From a candidate division KSB1 bacterium (GTDB lineage Bacteria; Zhuqueibacterota; Zhuqueibacteria; Thermofontimicrobiales; Thermofontimicrobiaceae): a stretch of DNA of 64,000 bases. Location of the stretch: the NCBI GenBank assembly GCA_034506395.1, contig JAPDPQ010000013.1, forward strand, positions 83,149-147,148, in the 5' to 3' direction. The notes beneath the pieces are model-generated. The model was given only the letters and a program-made list of their open reading frames with translations. It had not been told where the DNA came from and ran no database searches. The translations under genes were made by a program, and so were the position numbers. This document shows, one piece after another, positions 53,803 to 63,777 of the stretch; the stretch's first letter is position 1; each line of letters opens with the position of its first letter.

Positions 53803-56325
53803 TCACTGCGAAAATTGCAGCGTCACCGTTTTTCGAACGAAATCTTCTACCGAATTATTTGCGAATTTAACAATCAATTGCCAGCGCTGATGTGAAATTC
53901 TTTCTATTGTCGCACCATCAGCTTGATGGATCTCCCAACTGGTTTTCAACGGAATATCGTATTGATTTCCTGGTCGACCTTCAATAATTAAGTAGAGCTG
54001 GTTTTTCGTCATTTGATAATCGATCAATTTCAGCGCTTGGGAACGGCTGCCCGCAATCCTTTCTGGGAAAGGAATTTCAAATTCGATCCCTAAGCGATAG
54101 TCGATGAGGATCTCATTTTGCGCAGCAAGGCTGGCCTGGATCTGACAATGGATATCATATCCCGTGGTATTAAGCGAAAAATTGGCAGGATTTCCGTTAA
54201 TTGACACCGCAAGGACGCCGGTTCCCAGACCAAAGGCTGGGGAAAAGTTTAATGTAAAAGGAGCATTAGAATGGTTGATGATCTTCAATCGCAGTTGATG
54301 ATCATCTTTTGTCAAGATAAAATCGAACAAATGTTCGCCACAGCGAAAGTGGTTGATCGCCACATGGTCCCAATCCGTTGGCAAATGAGGCGAAAGCACA
54401 ATTTCCCGTGCAAGAGAATCTCCCCTCAAGCCCAACAGCCCAGAAACCAGCGGAAGAATAATCCCAGTGGCGGAAAAAAGCTGATGGGGGACTGAAGTGG
54501 AGACAGGTCGATAGAATTCGCCGGATAAAAGTTCGGTATGCCAGCCTAACGCATCGAGTTCGGTCAAGCGGGCATTTGCCAACAGATTGTGCCAGCCATT
54601 GATTGCGCGATGATGACGATATTGAGCCGTGGCGACGTAACCAGTGGTGAAGGGCCAGACACTCCCATTGTTGTAACTGATTGGATCGTAGTAACTGCTG
54701 GTTCTGACCACGCCTCGAACTCCCCAGTCCGTGCTCATCACCGCACAGGCAAACTGCTCCAGCGTGCCTCGTGCAGCTTCATCCGAGATCAGATCAAAAA
54801 ACAGTGGGATCGATTGCCAGACAGTCTGGTCCTTATGTCTATCACCATTGGTCAGCAAGGCAAAATTGAGCCGATTTGTCTCTTCATCAATGAATATTTG
54901 CAAAAAAGACCGATACGCTTGATCTAACTGCTGCTGACACGTTTGCAATAGGGTTTTTTCCTGAAAGAAATCGCAGAAACGGATCATACAGCGGAGCGCC
55001 TGAAGCCAAATGGCGGCAAGATAAACATCGACCCGATTGTGCTTAAGCATCTCCCCCACTTCCATGGCTGCCAAGCCAGCAGCGCTGTTTTCCATCAGAC
55101 CATCCTGATCTTCATCAGCGGTGAGGCAATAATGATACGCCAGTTTGATCGAATTCCAACTTTTGCGAATAAAATCGACGTCACCGCTGGAAATAAAATA
55201 ATCATGCATGGCCACAATGTAATAAGCAGACGTCTCAGCGTGATAGAATCCATAGGGATAATCCTGAAACCAATTAATGAAGCTGGCACTCTGCGTCAGC
55301 TCGTGAAAGATTTTGCCATCCGATCGCTGACGATCGCGCAACATCGTGAGTGCCAGGCGTGTGGTTTCAAAATCGCCATAGCAATTGATCGCCAAAGAAT
55401 TGAGAAAGGCATCGCCGCCGAAAAACCAGGCAAACCCGGGGCGATGGCTATTACCCGACACGCCATAACCCGCCACCAGCCCGCTGCCCAATTGGGGATT
55501 ATCCACGCGCCCCTTGTCCAGAGACGCTTTCGCCCACTCGAACGCCCGGTTCAATTTCGCATCCGGGGTTCGGATGGAGAGCAATTCAGAGCGGAGCCGC
55601 TGCGCATGTTCGAAATTCTGCTTATACAACTCGGGGATGTGATCCAGTAGATGCATAAACCGCTGCATCGCATCATCTTTCCCGTTCAAACTTCCGGTCA
55701 CGATGATCGGAATAAAGCTGGATTGAGCCCATTGCTGGTCCACCCCGATAACGAACTTCATTGGTTCATCGGGAAGCTGATGACCAGGCGTATTGGAGCA
55801 CCTTGTAGCGAATGGCGATCCGATAAGCCCAACATATTTTTTCGACCCCTCGCCGATGTAATAAGCGTTCAAATGATCCAACCAAAGCGTATACTGCCCA
55901 CCCAGCCCTGCTGGCCACATGGGTACCAGAGCAGGATAGAAGCTAATCCAGAGTTCAAGCCCGACATAACTATCGATATCGAACAGAAAAATCGCGCCGG
56001 GTTCATCCAATGGTGTCAGTATGTGCCATTGGATTGTGAATAAATCGTGGGAGAATATCAGGGTGGTCATTTCCGGCCGGGCAATTATGTGGCGAGCCAG
56101 ATCGGTTGCATTGAGAAACAACTGATATCTTGGCACTGCTACGGAGAATTGCAGCTTGCTGAGGATTTTGATGGGATAAACCCAGACTTCAAAAATGCCT
56201 TGTTCCTCTCCGAAGATCGCTGCTTGTCGGCCAACGCTTTCGCAATAAGTTCCGGGTGCAATTCGCCGAGTCAATTGGATCGGATTCTCATAGATTTCAA
56301 ATTTTTGAACCGATGATGTAGCCAT
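53803..56325 (-). CDS. Six-hairpin glycosidase, glycogen-debranching-like
   Basis: 840 residues from the ATG at 56325. An N-terminal beta-sandwich (about 1-240) is followed by an (alpha/alpha)6 barrel (about 265-660). Conserved blocks include GFAWFFGGDAFLNSLAI, RQRSDGKIFHE, YYDPISYNNGSVWPFTTGYVATAQYR and SVPHQLFSATG. This matches amylo-alpha-1,6-glucosidase/GDE-like proteins; a C-terminal beta domain follows. It has no signal peptide, so it acts in the cytosol on glycogen-like or oligosaccharide substrates. The substrate is not certain. It ends the run of minus-strand sugar genes. Confidence 0.82.
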   Translation of the reverse strand: MATSSVQKFEIYENPIQLTRRIAPGTYCESVGRQAAIFGEEQGIFEVWVYPIKILSKLQFSVAVPRYQLFLNATDLARHIIARPEMTTLIFSHDLFTIQWHILTPLDEPGAIFLFDIDSYVGLELWISFYPALVPMWPAGLGGQYTLWLDHLNAYYIGEGSKKYVGLIGSPFATRCSNTPGHQLPDEPMKFVIGVDQQWAQSSFIPIIVTGSLNGKDDAMQRFMHLLDHIPELYKQNFEHAQRLRSELLSIRTPDAKLNRAFEWAKASLDKGRVDNPQLGSGLVAGYGVSGNSHRPGFAWFFGGDAFLNSLAINCYGDFETTRLALTMLRDRQRSDGKIFHELTQSASFINWFQDYPYGFYHAETSAYYIVAMHDYFISSGDVDFIRKSWNSIKLAYHYCLTADEDQDGLMENSAAGLAAMEVGEMLKHNRVDVYLAAIWLQALRCMIRFCDFFQEKTLLQTCQQQLDQAYRSFLQIFIDEETNRLNFALLTNGDRHKDQTVWQSIPLFFDLISDEAARGTLEQFACAVMSTDWGVRGVVRTSSYYDPISYNNGSVWPFTTGYVATAQYRHHRAINGWHNLLANARLTELDALGWHTELLSGEFYRPVSTSVPHQLFSATGIILPLVSGLLGLRGDSLAREIVLSPHLPTDWDHVAINHFRCGEHLFDFILTKDDHQLRLKIINHSNAPFTLNFSPAFGLGTGVLAVSINGNPANFSLNTTGYDIHCQIQASLAAQNEILIDYRLGIEFEIPFPERIAGSRSQALKLIDYQMTKNQLYLIIEGRPGNQYDIPLKTSWEIHQADGATIERISHQRWQLIVKFANNSVEDFVRKTVTLQFSQ

Positions 56326-56649
56326 AAAACTCAATTGCGGTTTCCCTTCATAATTTAATTAACTCTTTCAGTGAATTTGCAAATTCGTTTTTGAACTAAA
56401 GAGTTCTCAATTTTGAATGAGCACAATTTTCTATTGGGATCAACCCATGCTCTTCTCTCACCCTTATGGCAATTACTCCCCCGCCAATTGGCGAGCAACA
56501 TCATGCTAACAGGGTGATTGAAGAACTCTGTCAGCCGTTAGGATCGTTACGGTTGCACATTGGAATACCATTTCGAAATTGGGTTGAAGGCATTGCAAAG
56601 TTCGATGATGTGGCGGAAAAGATACGAGCTGGATCGATCTGACTCAGCC
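56326..56649. other. Intergenic, nothing recognised
   Basis: About 320 bases between the glycosidase and the PfkB gene on the same strand. I see no gene, terminator with U-tract or repeat that I can defend. Confidence 0.4.
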
Positions 56650-57852
56650 TCACCATCTACTATCTTGCCGACCGATCCAAAGTCGCGATGCCTGATCCCA
56701 CTTCCAATCATTCGGTGCAAGGGGGATTCCTATGGGTGTGAGTTTGCCGCTCTCCACCATATCTGTGGTTTGCTGCCAATCTTTGATCCCACTGACAGCA
56801 TCTAACTCGTGGAGATTTTGATAGCCCACGCAATTGGCATAATGCAAAGTCTTTTCGATAGAATAGCCTCTAAGATAGGCCGCGAGGAAGCCAGCGATGG
56901 CTGAATCGCCGGAGCCTGTAGCGCTAGCAATTTTGTCAACTTTGAACGCTGGACACCATAACTCTCGCCGCGACCAATTCATTCGATCTTTCGGGGGTGC
57001 AGCGCCAAAATCCTGGCAGCGATCCAATTCTTTTGTCAGAATGTAAGAGCCACGATGCCCAGCTTTAATGAACACCACCTTGCTACCGAGCGCCAAACAC
57101 TCGGTCGCCAAGCGCCGGTAATCTTTGGGATCGATGAAATCCACAACATCCCTTGTGCCAGCTTGCTGCTTGACCTCGAAATAAGCAATTGGATCTAACA
57201 TGAAGAACACTTCTTCGATACTGGGCATGAAAATATCAACGTAAGGTAACAGATTGGTGAGGATGGTCCGCCATGGAGCTCGACCGCTGGGGCTATTGGG
57301 ATCAGGTAGCGCCATATCTAAGGAAGTAGTTGCGCCGGCAGCTTTCGCGATCTGAAAAATTTTCACCAGTTCTTCCCCCCTATTCTCATAGCAATTGGCC
57401 ATGATCGGCGGGTAACCGAAATGAAACGATCGCGATTGCCGAATCAGTTCCACATCCAGATCAGCGCTGGAGAAACGGTCGTTTGCCCCAGGATCATGAA
57501 GGAAAATACGATCGATGCCTGGCGGAGCGATGACAATGGTATATGAGGTTCGGTCCGTGGGCGAAACCGAAATGCCCGAGGTTTGCCCCTGTTGCGACAA
57601 TAAGTTTAGTATCAATTCTCCAAATTGGTCCTTCCCCACACGGGACAAAAAAGCGACCCTGAGTCCCAGCTTTTTTAATGCGATACCCGTGTTTGAAACC
57701 GGCCCACCGGTGCTGATTCGAGCCGCATTCACCTGAATCAATTTGCCAGGCTTAAACAGTTCGACAATATCACGAATGCCAGTGTCTGGAATTTGAGGAA
57801 TGATATCAAGACAGATATGACCAACGACCGCAACATCGTAATTCCGTTCCAA
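56650..57852 (-). CDS. PfkB-family carbohydrate kinase
   Basis: 400 residues, longer than the usual 300-340. Ribokinase fold: N-terminal GHICLDIIP, GGPVSNTGIALKKLG and RVGKDQFGE. The C-terminal catalytic motif reads ATGSGDSAIAGFLAAYL, where the usual GAGD is GSGD with the catalytic Asp kept. The start is TTG at 57852, supported by a GGGAGG Shine-Dalgarno five bases upstream; no ATG lies nearby in frame. Phosphorylates a sugar or nucleoside; the substrate cannot be read. Neighbours are glycosidases, so a sugar is likely. Confidence 0.88.
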   Translation of the reverse strand: MERNYDVAVVGHICLDIIPQIPDTGIRDIVELFKPGKLIQVNAARISTGGPVSNTGIALKKLGLRVAFLSRVGKDQFGELILNLLSQQGQTSGISVSPTDRTSYTIVIAPPGIDRIFLHDPGANDRFSSADLDVELIRQSRSFHFGYPPIMANCYENRGEELVKIFQIAKAAGATTSLDMALPDPNSPSGRAPWRTILTNLLPYVDIFMPSIEEVFFMLDPIAYFEVKQQAGTRDVVDFIDPKDYRRLATECLALGSKVVFIKAGHRGSYILTKELDRCQDFGAAPPKDRMNWSRRELWCPAFKVDKIASATGSGDSAIAGFLAAYLRGYSIEKTLHYANCVGYQNLHELDAVSGIKDWQQTTDMVESGKLTPIGIPLAPNDWKWDQASRLWIGRQDSRW

Positions 57853-58005
57853 AACTTCCTCCCGATTCAGCTTAACAAATCTATTCTCAAAATCCGTCTC
57901 CCCATCCTTCTTCAGGGTGTTATCAGTTCGATGCGTTATTCAGAGGATGATCTCTGTCTCTCCCAGATATTGTTTCTTGTCGACACAACTTGGGTAACCT
58001 TGCAT

Positions 58006-58596
58006 CTATTTCAAAAAATCCGCCAGCGTTTTTTCCAGTGCATCGCCGCGCAAACTCGATTCGAGGGCGAGAATGCGACCATCCGGGCCAATCAAAATTG
58101 GCCTTGGAATATATTGCACTTGAAAGGTTTGGACCACCTTTCGATTGGGATCTTTCATCATAAAAGCATGCAGCCACGGCATCTTCCATTTTCCCTGCCG
58201 AAACTTGGCTATATCATCCTCTGATTGATCCAAAGATAAGCTGATCAGCTCAAAATTTTTATCTTTGAACCGCTGATATGCGCGATGCAAATGCTCCATT
58301 TCGTTTACACAGGGCGGACACCATGTGGCCCAGAAATCCAGCAAGTAGAATTTGCCCTTTAATGTCTTATTGGACACCTTCTGCTTGCCATCCAAAAGAA
58401 GAATCTCAAAATCAGGCACCAAGTCGCCAACTTTTAAGCTGCTTTTTGGATCTGCTTCTTGCTGTGCAAATGCAGCACCAGGCGCATTCGTTGGACTAAA
58501 TTTATTCCAGAGCAGATAGCACAGTTCATTCCCCCAAAAAATCGAAACGACAATTAAAGCGCCCAAAAGGCCCATCAATAAATGTTTAGCGTTCAT
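58006..58596 (-). CDS. TlpA/ResA-like thioredoxin-fold protein
   Basis: 196 residues from the ATG at 58596, six bases after GAGAGG. One N-terminal membrane anchor (about 5-25), then a thioredoxin-like AhpC/TSA-type domain with the active site FWATWCPPC (C93, C96) and a downstream cis-Pro region (VQYIPRPIL). It is a membrane-tethered thiol reductase facing the periplasm, as in cytochrome maturation or envelope thiol control. No cytochrome genes are nearby. Confidence 0.9.
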   Translation of the reverse strand: MNAKHLLMGLLGALIVVSIFWGNELCYLLWNKFSPTNAPGAAFAQQEADPKSSLKVGDLVPDFEILLLDGKQKVSNKTLKGKFYLLDFWATWCPPCVNEMEHLHRAYQRFKDKNFELISLSLDQSEDDIAKFRQGKWKMPWLHAFMMKDPNRKVVQTFQVQYIPRPILIGPDGRILALESSLRGDALEKTLADFLK

Positions 58597-58780
58597 TATC
58601 ATCCTCTCCCTCAAATTATCAGTTCCATCAGCGATTGTGTCCCGGCACGATAAAGACAGCGTTCAAACCAAACTTCAGTTACGATAACGAAAGACCAGGA
58701 TAAAAACCCAGGTGCTGCGTCCCAGCTTTCTGGCGAATTGATGATCGGTCCATCTCATTGCACAGATTGTGCTGATCTGT

Positions 58781-61264
58781 TTATTGAACTAAAACCATCT
58801 TCCGAGTTGCCACAAACCCAGCGGCAGTCATCCGGTAGATATAAACCCCTGAAGCGACCCGAGCGAAACTCTCGTCTGAACCGTCCCACTGAACGACAAA
58901 TCGACCAGCCGGCTTAAATTCGTTTATTAATGTCTTCACTTTTGTTCCTCGGATATCAAAAACTTCGATTCTGACCAAGCCTTCGGTTGGCATATTAAAC
59001 GTGATGGCCGTTGTGCCATTAAACGGGTTGGGATAATTTTGTGATAATCCATATTGGCTCGGCTTGACCTGCGGCGCGGTCCCTTCAATCAATTGATCCG
59101 TTCGTTCGCTCGATGTGATTCGACTCTGGCCGCTATCATCCGAGGCCTGGTCAGATTTCTCTTCAGCCTCTTTCCCCTGATCCGACGCTATTTCATCCGC
59201 TTTTCCGTCATCTGCGGAATCATCGCTCGGCTTAATGATGATCCCATCGCTCCATTCGGACCAATTGCCGACCAAACCTGCCCCGTTTTTCGCCTGAACC
59301 CGGGCGTATAGGGTGCCAGGCGCGTAATAATTTATTTCATGGGAAAGTTTATTGCCAACCCATTCCCTAAAGGCAACATTGCCACCTGGCTCAGCCCTGA
59401 GTTCCAGTCGATAATCGCTGATGCCAGTATCGTACTCCTGAGCTGCTTTCCAGGAAAAAGTGATCTTGCCAGCAGTCGCCATAGTGCCATCGTCGCTCGG
59501 TGGGGCTGTCATAACTGGCGGTGTGTTATCCGCTGCTCTTAAGTAAGTTTCACCGATCAGGGTTAGCGAATTATTTCTTTTCAATAATGCCGTAACTGGA
59601 GGATTTGGCGCAAAGGGCAGATCATAGAATGGACTATGACCCTTTGACAAAAACCAAAACCAGCGTTGAATTCCGACCTCATTAGTCTTGAAGTACTCGC
59701 AAAGGATACGACACAGCTCGGCTGCTTCCGCCTCTGTGCGCCGATAATCGATATTGCCAAACTCCGATACCCAAACCACGTCAGTCCCGCTTACCTGACG
59801 CATGAACAGCGCCATTTCATTCAGTTGATCTTTGAGTTTTTCAAAATCCATCCCCTGGGTCTCCGAACTGATCGGGAACACATGAAGATCATTGACATCG
59901 ATTTTTACCCCAGGTGGCAGCGCAGCAATGAACTCTTGATACCATTTTTTGCAATTAGCCATTCTAAAATAGGCGTTCACCAATTTTTTAAATTCGTCTC
60001 GAATACCCAAGAACGGGCTTTGCAAGAGTTCGGGAATGAACTGCCATGCGATGTCATCAAATCCTTGTACCGCCTCGGTCAAAAAGATCGATGGACCCAT
60101 CACCTTAGCAGTGGGATCAAATGTTTTGATGAGCTGATAATATCGTAAGAAAAACTCCGCATATTGTTTGGGACGCAGCATGGGATACCAATTGGGTTCG
60201 TAACCGATGGACCAATACTGGCCAACAAAACCCTCGCGTTCGATTAATTTCCGCACATAATTTTGCTCAGCTTGCCAAATGCGATCCAGTATCTCCGACT
60301 GGGTGGGCACGTTTCCTTTGCTAAACATCGGTTTGAAAAAATCGATTAAATAATAATGATCAGTGACTGGTGGCTTGTTCAACTCCTTTTTCAATGCCGA
60401 TTCGATCTCATCATCCACCAGATCCTCTATTGCATTAGAGAGCTCCTCCCAGGTGAACGAGATCCCGAGCAAATTCCAGTCGATTTCCGATTCAGTGCGC
60501 GAGTCAGGCAAAACCGCCTTCACCTGCAAGTATCGTTCACGGCCAACTCCAATGATGGGGACATCTACTTGAAGCGAAATCACCGTATGAAAAACACAAT
60601 CCGCGTCGCCGACATCTTGCCAATAGTATTTCCAGCGAAACGGATTAGGATTCAACACCCAAGCTTCGATGTAAATATGCGTCTTCCAATCCGCTGCCAC
60701 GCTGGTGGCCAATCGGATTGTATCTTGCCTCACCGTAACCTCGAATTTCGGTAGCGTATCTTGAAACGCTATTTCGGTTTTCTTGCATTTCGCCCGATAT
60801 TTAATCCCATATTTCTTCTGGGTAAAAGTAAACTGATTTAGCGAATCCGCAAGCTGCTTCTCCAAAATTGCCTGATTTTTGGTCCAATACTCCCCAATCA
60901 CTGGAACAATATTGCTGTCTATCAACGCAATGCACAGATCAAAAAAACTTTGCAGCAAGTCATCATCGCTGTTTTCTAATAGATCCAGCAAGATCCACCG
61001 ATAGTCCATGCCGAGGCCATCCGTCCGATAATCGATCTTGCCTAATGTCCAGATCTTGTTTTTCCCGAGCGCAGGATAATTTTTTGGAAGATACGAATCC
61101 TCCCAATCTCGAAACCAGCTCAAACCGAATTGTCCCAAGTATTGGGTCGCCTCGACCCCCTTCGCGCCAAAACGATCATCGAGCTGACCGAATGCCTGCG
61201 ACCCTATCCCCAACGCAAGCGATCCGATCATGAAAACTATTATGAAATTGAACATTTTTTTCAT
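58781..61264 (-). CDS. Secreted TIM-barrel glycoside hydrolase with fibronectin-like and sorting domains
   Basis: 827 residues. Signal peptide (about 1-26, ending AFGQ). A clan-A-like catalytic barrel (about 30-600) has a probable acid/base E356 (GYEPNWYP) and nucleophile E501 (VWVSEFGNID), 145 residues apart. A beta-rich insert (about 150-290) interrupts the barrel. A fibronectin-III-like module follows (about 605-700), then an acidic linker rich in D, S, E and K (about 705-745), and the FlgD-like sorting tail (about 745-827, YPNPFNGTTAITF). The family resembles GH39/GH5-like enzymes, but I cannot fix the number. Exported and probably surface-attached. Confidence 0.82.
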   Translation of the reverse strand: MKKMFNFIIVFMIGSLALGIGSQAFGQLDDRFGAKGVEATQYLGQFGLSWFRDWEDSYLPKNYPALGKNKIWTLGKIDYRTDGLGMDYRWILLDLLENSDDDLLQSFFDLCIALIDSNIVPVIGEYWTKNQAILEKQLADSLNQFTFTQKKYGIKYRAKCKKTEIAFQDTLPKFEVTVRQDTIRLATSVAADWKTHIYIEAWVLNPNPFRWKYYWQDVGDADCVFHTVISLQVDVPIIGVGRERYLQVKAVLPDSRTESEIDWNLLGISFTWEELSNAIEDLVDDEIESALKKELNKPPVTDHYYLIDFFKPMFSKGNVPTQSEILDRIWQAEQNYVRKLIEREGFVGQYWSIGYEPNWYPMLRPKQYAEFFLRYYQLIKTFDPTAKVMGPSIFLTEAVQGFDDIAWQFIPELLQSPFLGIRDEFKKLVNAYFRMANCKKWYQEFIAALPPGVKIDVNDLHVFPISSETQGMDFEKLKDQLNEMALFMRQVSGTDVVWVSEFGNIDYRRTEAEAAELCRILCEYFKTNEVGIQRWFWFLSKGHSPFYDLPFAPNPPVTALLKRNNSLTLIGETYLRAADNTPPVMTAPPSDDGTMATAGKITFSWKAAQEYDTGISDYRLELRAEPGGNVAFREWVGNKLSHEINYYAPGTLYARVQAKNGAGLVGNWSEWSDGIIIKPSDDSADDGKADEIASDQGKEAEEKSDQASDDSGQSRITSSERTDQLIEGTAPQVKPSQYGLSQNYPNPFNGTTAITFNMPTEGLVRIEVFDIRGTKVKTLINEFKPAGRFVVQWDGSDESFARVASGVYIYRMTAAGFVATRKMVLVQ

Positions 61265-61991
61265 CGTCTCACCTCACAAAAGAGAATGAAGCCTTGCTAA
61301 GTTTAATGACATCGATATAGCGAACTAATTAGAGCAATGAGATTTGGTCTTCACCTCACTGCGCAAAGCAAAGTATCATGAGCAATAGCACATTCAGTAT
61401 ACCTTCTATTCCTCTATTTTTAGGGCTGATACCATTCCCATTCAATCGACCCTGGATTAATTCGAGGCCAGGTAAATCTTCGGGTTACAATCTACAATAT
61501 TTTTCAAAGATTGTCAAGTTTATTTTTAGAAGTAGGGAAGACTGGCCATTACCGAGCATGTTTGTGGCTATATATTTCAGAAATTGCTGATTAGGATGGA
61601 TTAATTGAAATGAGATAGGAGTCATTTTTATGAGTTCAGAGCACAATCTCTGTCTTGAGAATTTCAATTCATTTGACTCTCAAACTCAACAATCAGAGAG
61701 ATCAATGAGTGAAGAACAAAAGGGCACTGTTCATTATGTTATTAGCGGCAAGCACCAGAGGAGATTGCGAGCAAGTCTTTGGACAATTTTCGTCGAGGAT
61801 TCTATGAACAATTTATGTCAAAAAAATTTACAGGCGATTCAGGCTACTTGACATGGTCGACAATCGAGAAAAACAATTGCCATCTTTACGTGGTCTTCTG
61901 TTACATCCTTTGAATAATTCCCTCCACAGCGCCAGGTAAAATAGCTGAAGATCATGCGAATCACATCTGGCAAAACAAATCATTTTTCAAA
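61265..61991. other. Long intergenic region
   Basis: About 730 AT-rich bases between two minus-strand genes. It should contain the promoter of the TIM-barrel gene, which I could not pin down. One short plus-strand frame (61630-61851) is listed separately with low confidence. Confidence 0.45.
61630..61851 (+). CDS. Possible small protein
   Basis: 73 codons with ATG at 61630 and AGGAG eight bases upstream. The product is hydrophilic, rich in S, Q and N, with a basic stretch (KHQRRLRASLW). No family, no neighbour on the same strand and no clear promoter. It may be chance. Confidence 0.2.
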   Translation: MSSEHNLCLENFNSFDSQTQQSERSMSEEQKGTVHYVISGKHQRRLRASLWTIFVEDSMNNLCQKNLQAIQAT

Positions 61992-62705
61992 TTAAAAAGC
62001 AAAACTCACTCCCAAGCCAACCCTCAACAGATCGGTAGTGGACTTGCTGGGCGAGTAAGTCACTTCATTAAATTCGCGCCGAATATCGCCTTGTTTAAGA
62101 TAGGTTGCTTCTCCACCGATCAGATAATGCATCACCAAATCAATATAGATCGAATAGATTCCATTCGAATCGTTTTTTCGACCCTGATAAACTCGAAACA
62201 TGATTCCAGCGCCCCCGCCATAGCTTAATGCCGCGTCGTCATAATTTGTGGAGGTTATTTCGCTATAAGAATCCCAACCTGAACCTTTCAATCGCGTTTC
62301 GGTCCACAAATAATGGAATCCGATTAAACCTTCCAGATAAGGGTGAGTCACGACATTCCTGTTTGTCGGCTGAATTCTCGCCAGCAAATGACCAATAAGA
62401 ATGTTATTAGTTGTTTCTACCGTAACCACTATATCGGGAATATTTGGGCTGAGCCGCTCCAGCCGCGATTCACTTCCATATATCAAAAATCCAAGTCCTG
62501 CTCCTAATGCCAAGGGAGTGCCAGGAATCTGATACGCAAAATTTCCTGAAATCCCGCCTCCGGGATTGTTCACATTCTCTCGAAATTCCCCTTGAGGGAA
62601 ACCAGCAATGAAATTGACCCCAGCTTGAAAGGGCGTCTGTGCCTTCCCCATAACATTAAACATCATCAGTCCAATCACAATCCCCATGAGCACACGTATT
62701 TTCAT
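61992..62705 (-). CDS. Small outer-membrane beta-barrel protein
   Basis: 237 residues. Signal peptide (about 1-22, ending GKAQ). The rest alternates short amphipathic strands (GVNFIAGFPQGEF, LALGAGLGFLIYG, YLEGLIGFHYLW, LSYGGGAGIMFRVY) and ends in an aromatic-terminated strand (LRVGLGVSFAF), the C-terminal Phe typical of barrels inserted by BAM. Eight to ten strands. No named family. Function unknown, possibly a small porin or surface protein. Confidence 0.8.
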   Translation of the reverse strand: MKIRVLMGIVIGLMMFNVMGKAQTPFQAGVNFIAGFPQGEFRENVNNPGGGISGNFAYQIPGTPLALGAGLGFLIYGSESRLERLSPNIPDIVVTVETTNNILIGHLLARIQPTNRNVVTHPYLEGLIGFHYLWTETRLKGSGWDSYSEITSTNYDDAALSYGGGAGIMFRVYQGRKNDSNGIYSIYIDLVMHYLIGGEATYLKQGDIRREFNEVTYSPSKSTTDLLRVGLGVSFAF

Positions 62706-63039
62706 TTTTGATCTCCCAAGTCAATGACAAACACATACTATTTGATATCATTAATCAGACTTATTCCAATATCATTCTAAATTTCTGGTGTTATTCTAAC
62801 GGTATCCGTTCCAAAAAGTTTCAAATCAATACTTGAGATTTCGATGCCCGATAAAATTACCGGTATTCTCAACCTCATGAACAAAATTAAAACTTCTATG
62901 AATATGCTTCATCTCGCGAGGAAAAAAATCTTACTGCAATTTATAAAAATCATGGAATGAAAATCTTTATAGGAGTCCGACATCGCTCCCACAAGGCCAA
63001 TGATCTACCGAGAATGCGATATTGATTTAGCCAATCAAG
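62706..63039. other. Intergenic, nothing recognised
   Basis: About 330 AT-rich bases between the beta-barrel gene and the transposase remnant. The left end of the decayed insertion sequence may lie here, but I could not find its terminal inverted repeat. Confidence 0.4.
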
Positions 63040-63715
63040 CACATTCATAAGTGCAGTCAGCAAAACCATGCCACTCCCAACATAGCGCAGCAGTTGTTAA
63101 TCGGATTTTTGCGGCAGCTGAACTCGAGTGCTCACCTTTAAGCAAAGGACGATATCACCGCAAAAACCAAAAGCAAATTCAAAATACCAATCCATTCAAC
63201 GCACATTTATAAGCTTTCTTCATATTTGTTGGAAGAACACTTTAACAGTAAAGAGACCAATAAAAATTGAGTTTTCTAGATCACTTATATTCGGACCAAT
63301 AATGGCGGGTTGTATTTGAAGGTTATTTTGGACCTGCTTAGTCGACAAGTGGTCGGGTGGTCGTTTAGTCCCTGTCTAACAGAACTTACCACAATGCTCC
63401 CAGCCCCAACCGATGCGATCTATCGGGAGCATCCTGACGTTAGTTTAATCCTTTATTCAGATCAAGCGGTAAAGTATGGGTGTCATGAATTTCGAAACAA
63501 GCTGGCGGCTTCCCAAATTATTCAAAGCATGAGCGGAAAAGAAAATTGCGATGATAATGCCGTCACAGAAAGCTTTTTCGCGCCATCAAAAGCAAGTTGG
63601 TTTATTTTTAATAGTATGAAATCAGACAATAAACACGACACTGCATCTTCGGATATATTTTTTATATTCACAATGGCTTCATTCGGCGTTGGGTTATCAA
63701 ACTCCGCTCGAATAA
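63040..63715 (+). pseudogene. Decayed IS3-family transposase (orfB-like)
   Basis: Reading across frames recovers the IS3 orfB layout. An HTH-21-like part comes first (IHKCSQQNHATPNIAQQL), then a stretch ending NKN(TGA)V, then ITYIRT. Next is LYLKVILDLLSRQVVGWS, then LILYSDQAVKYG (for the usual HSDRGSQY) and MSGKENCDDNAVTESFF. The end, HSALGYQTPLE with TAA at 63713-63715, is in another frame. So at least two frameshifts and an in-frame TGA break the gene, and the D-D-E region is only partly kept. It is inactive. A 63-codon frame at 63128-63319 is part of it. Confidence 0.85.
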
Positions 63716-63777
63716 GCCGTTCTGAAAAAAGCTTCCTAACTTTGCTAATCCACCATTTTTTATTTCAATATCATATA

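Noticed and set aside
63128..63319. 63-codon plus-strand frame as an independent gene
   Set aside because: It is a frame-shifted section of the IS3 transposase remnant.
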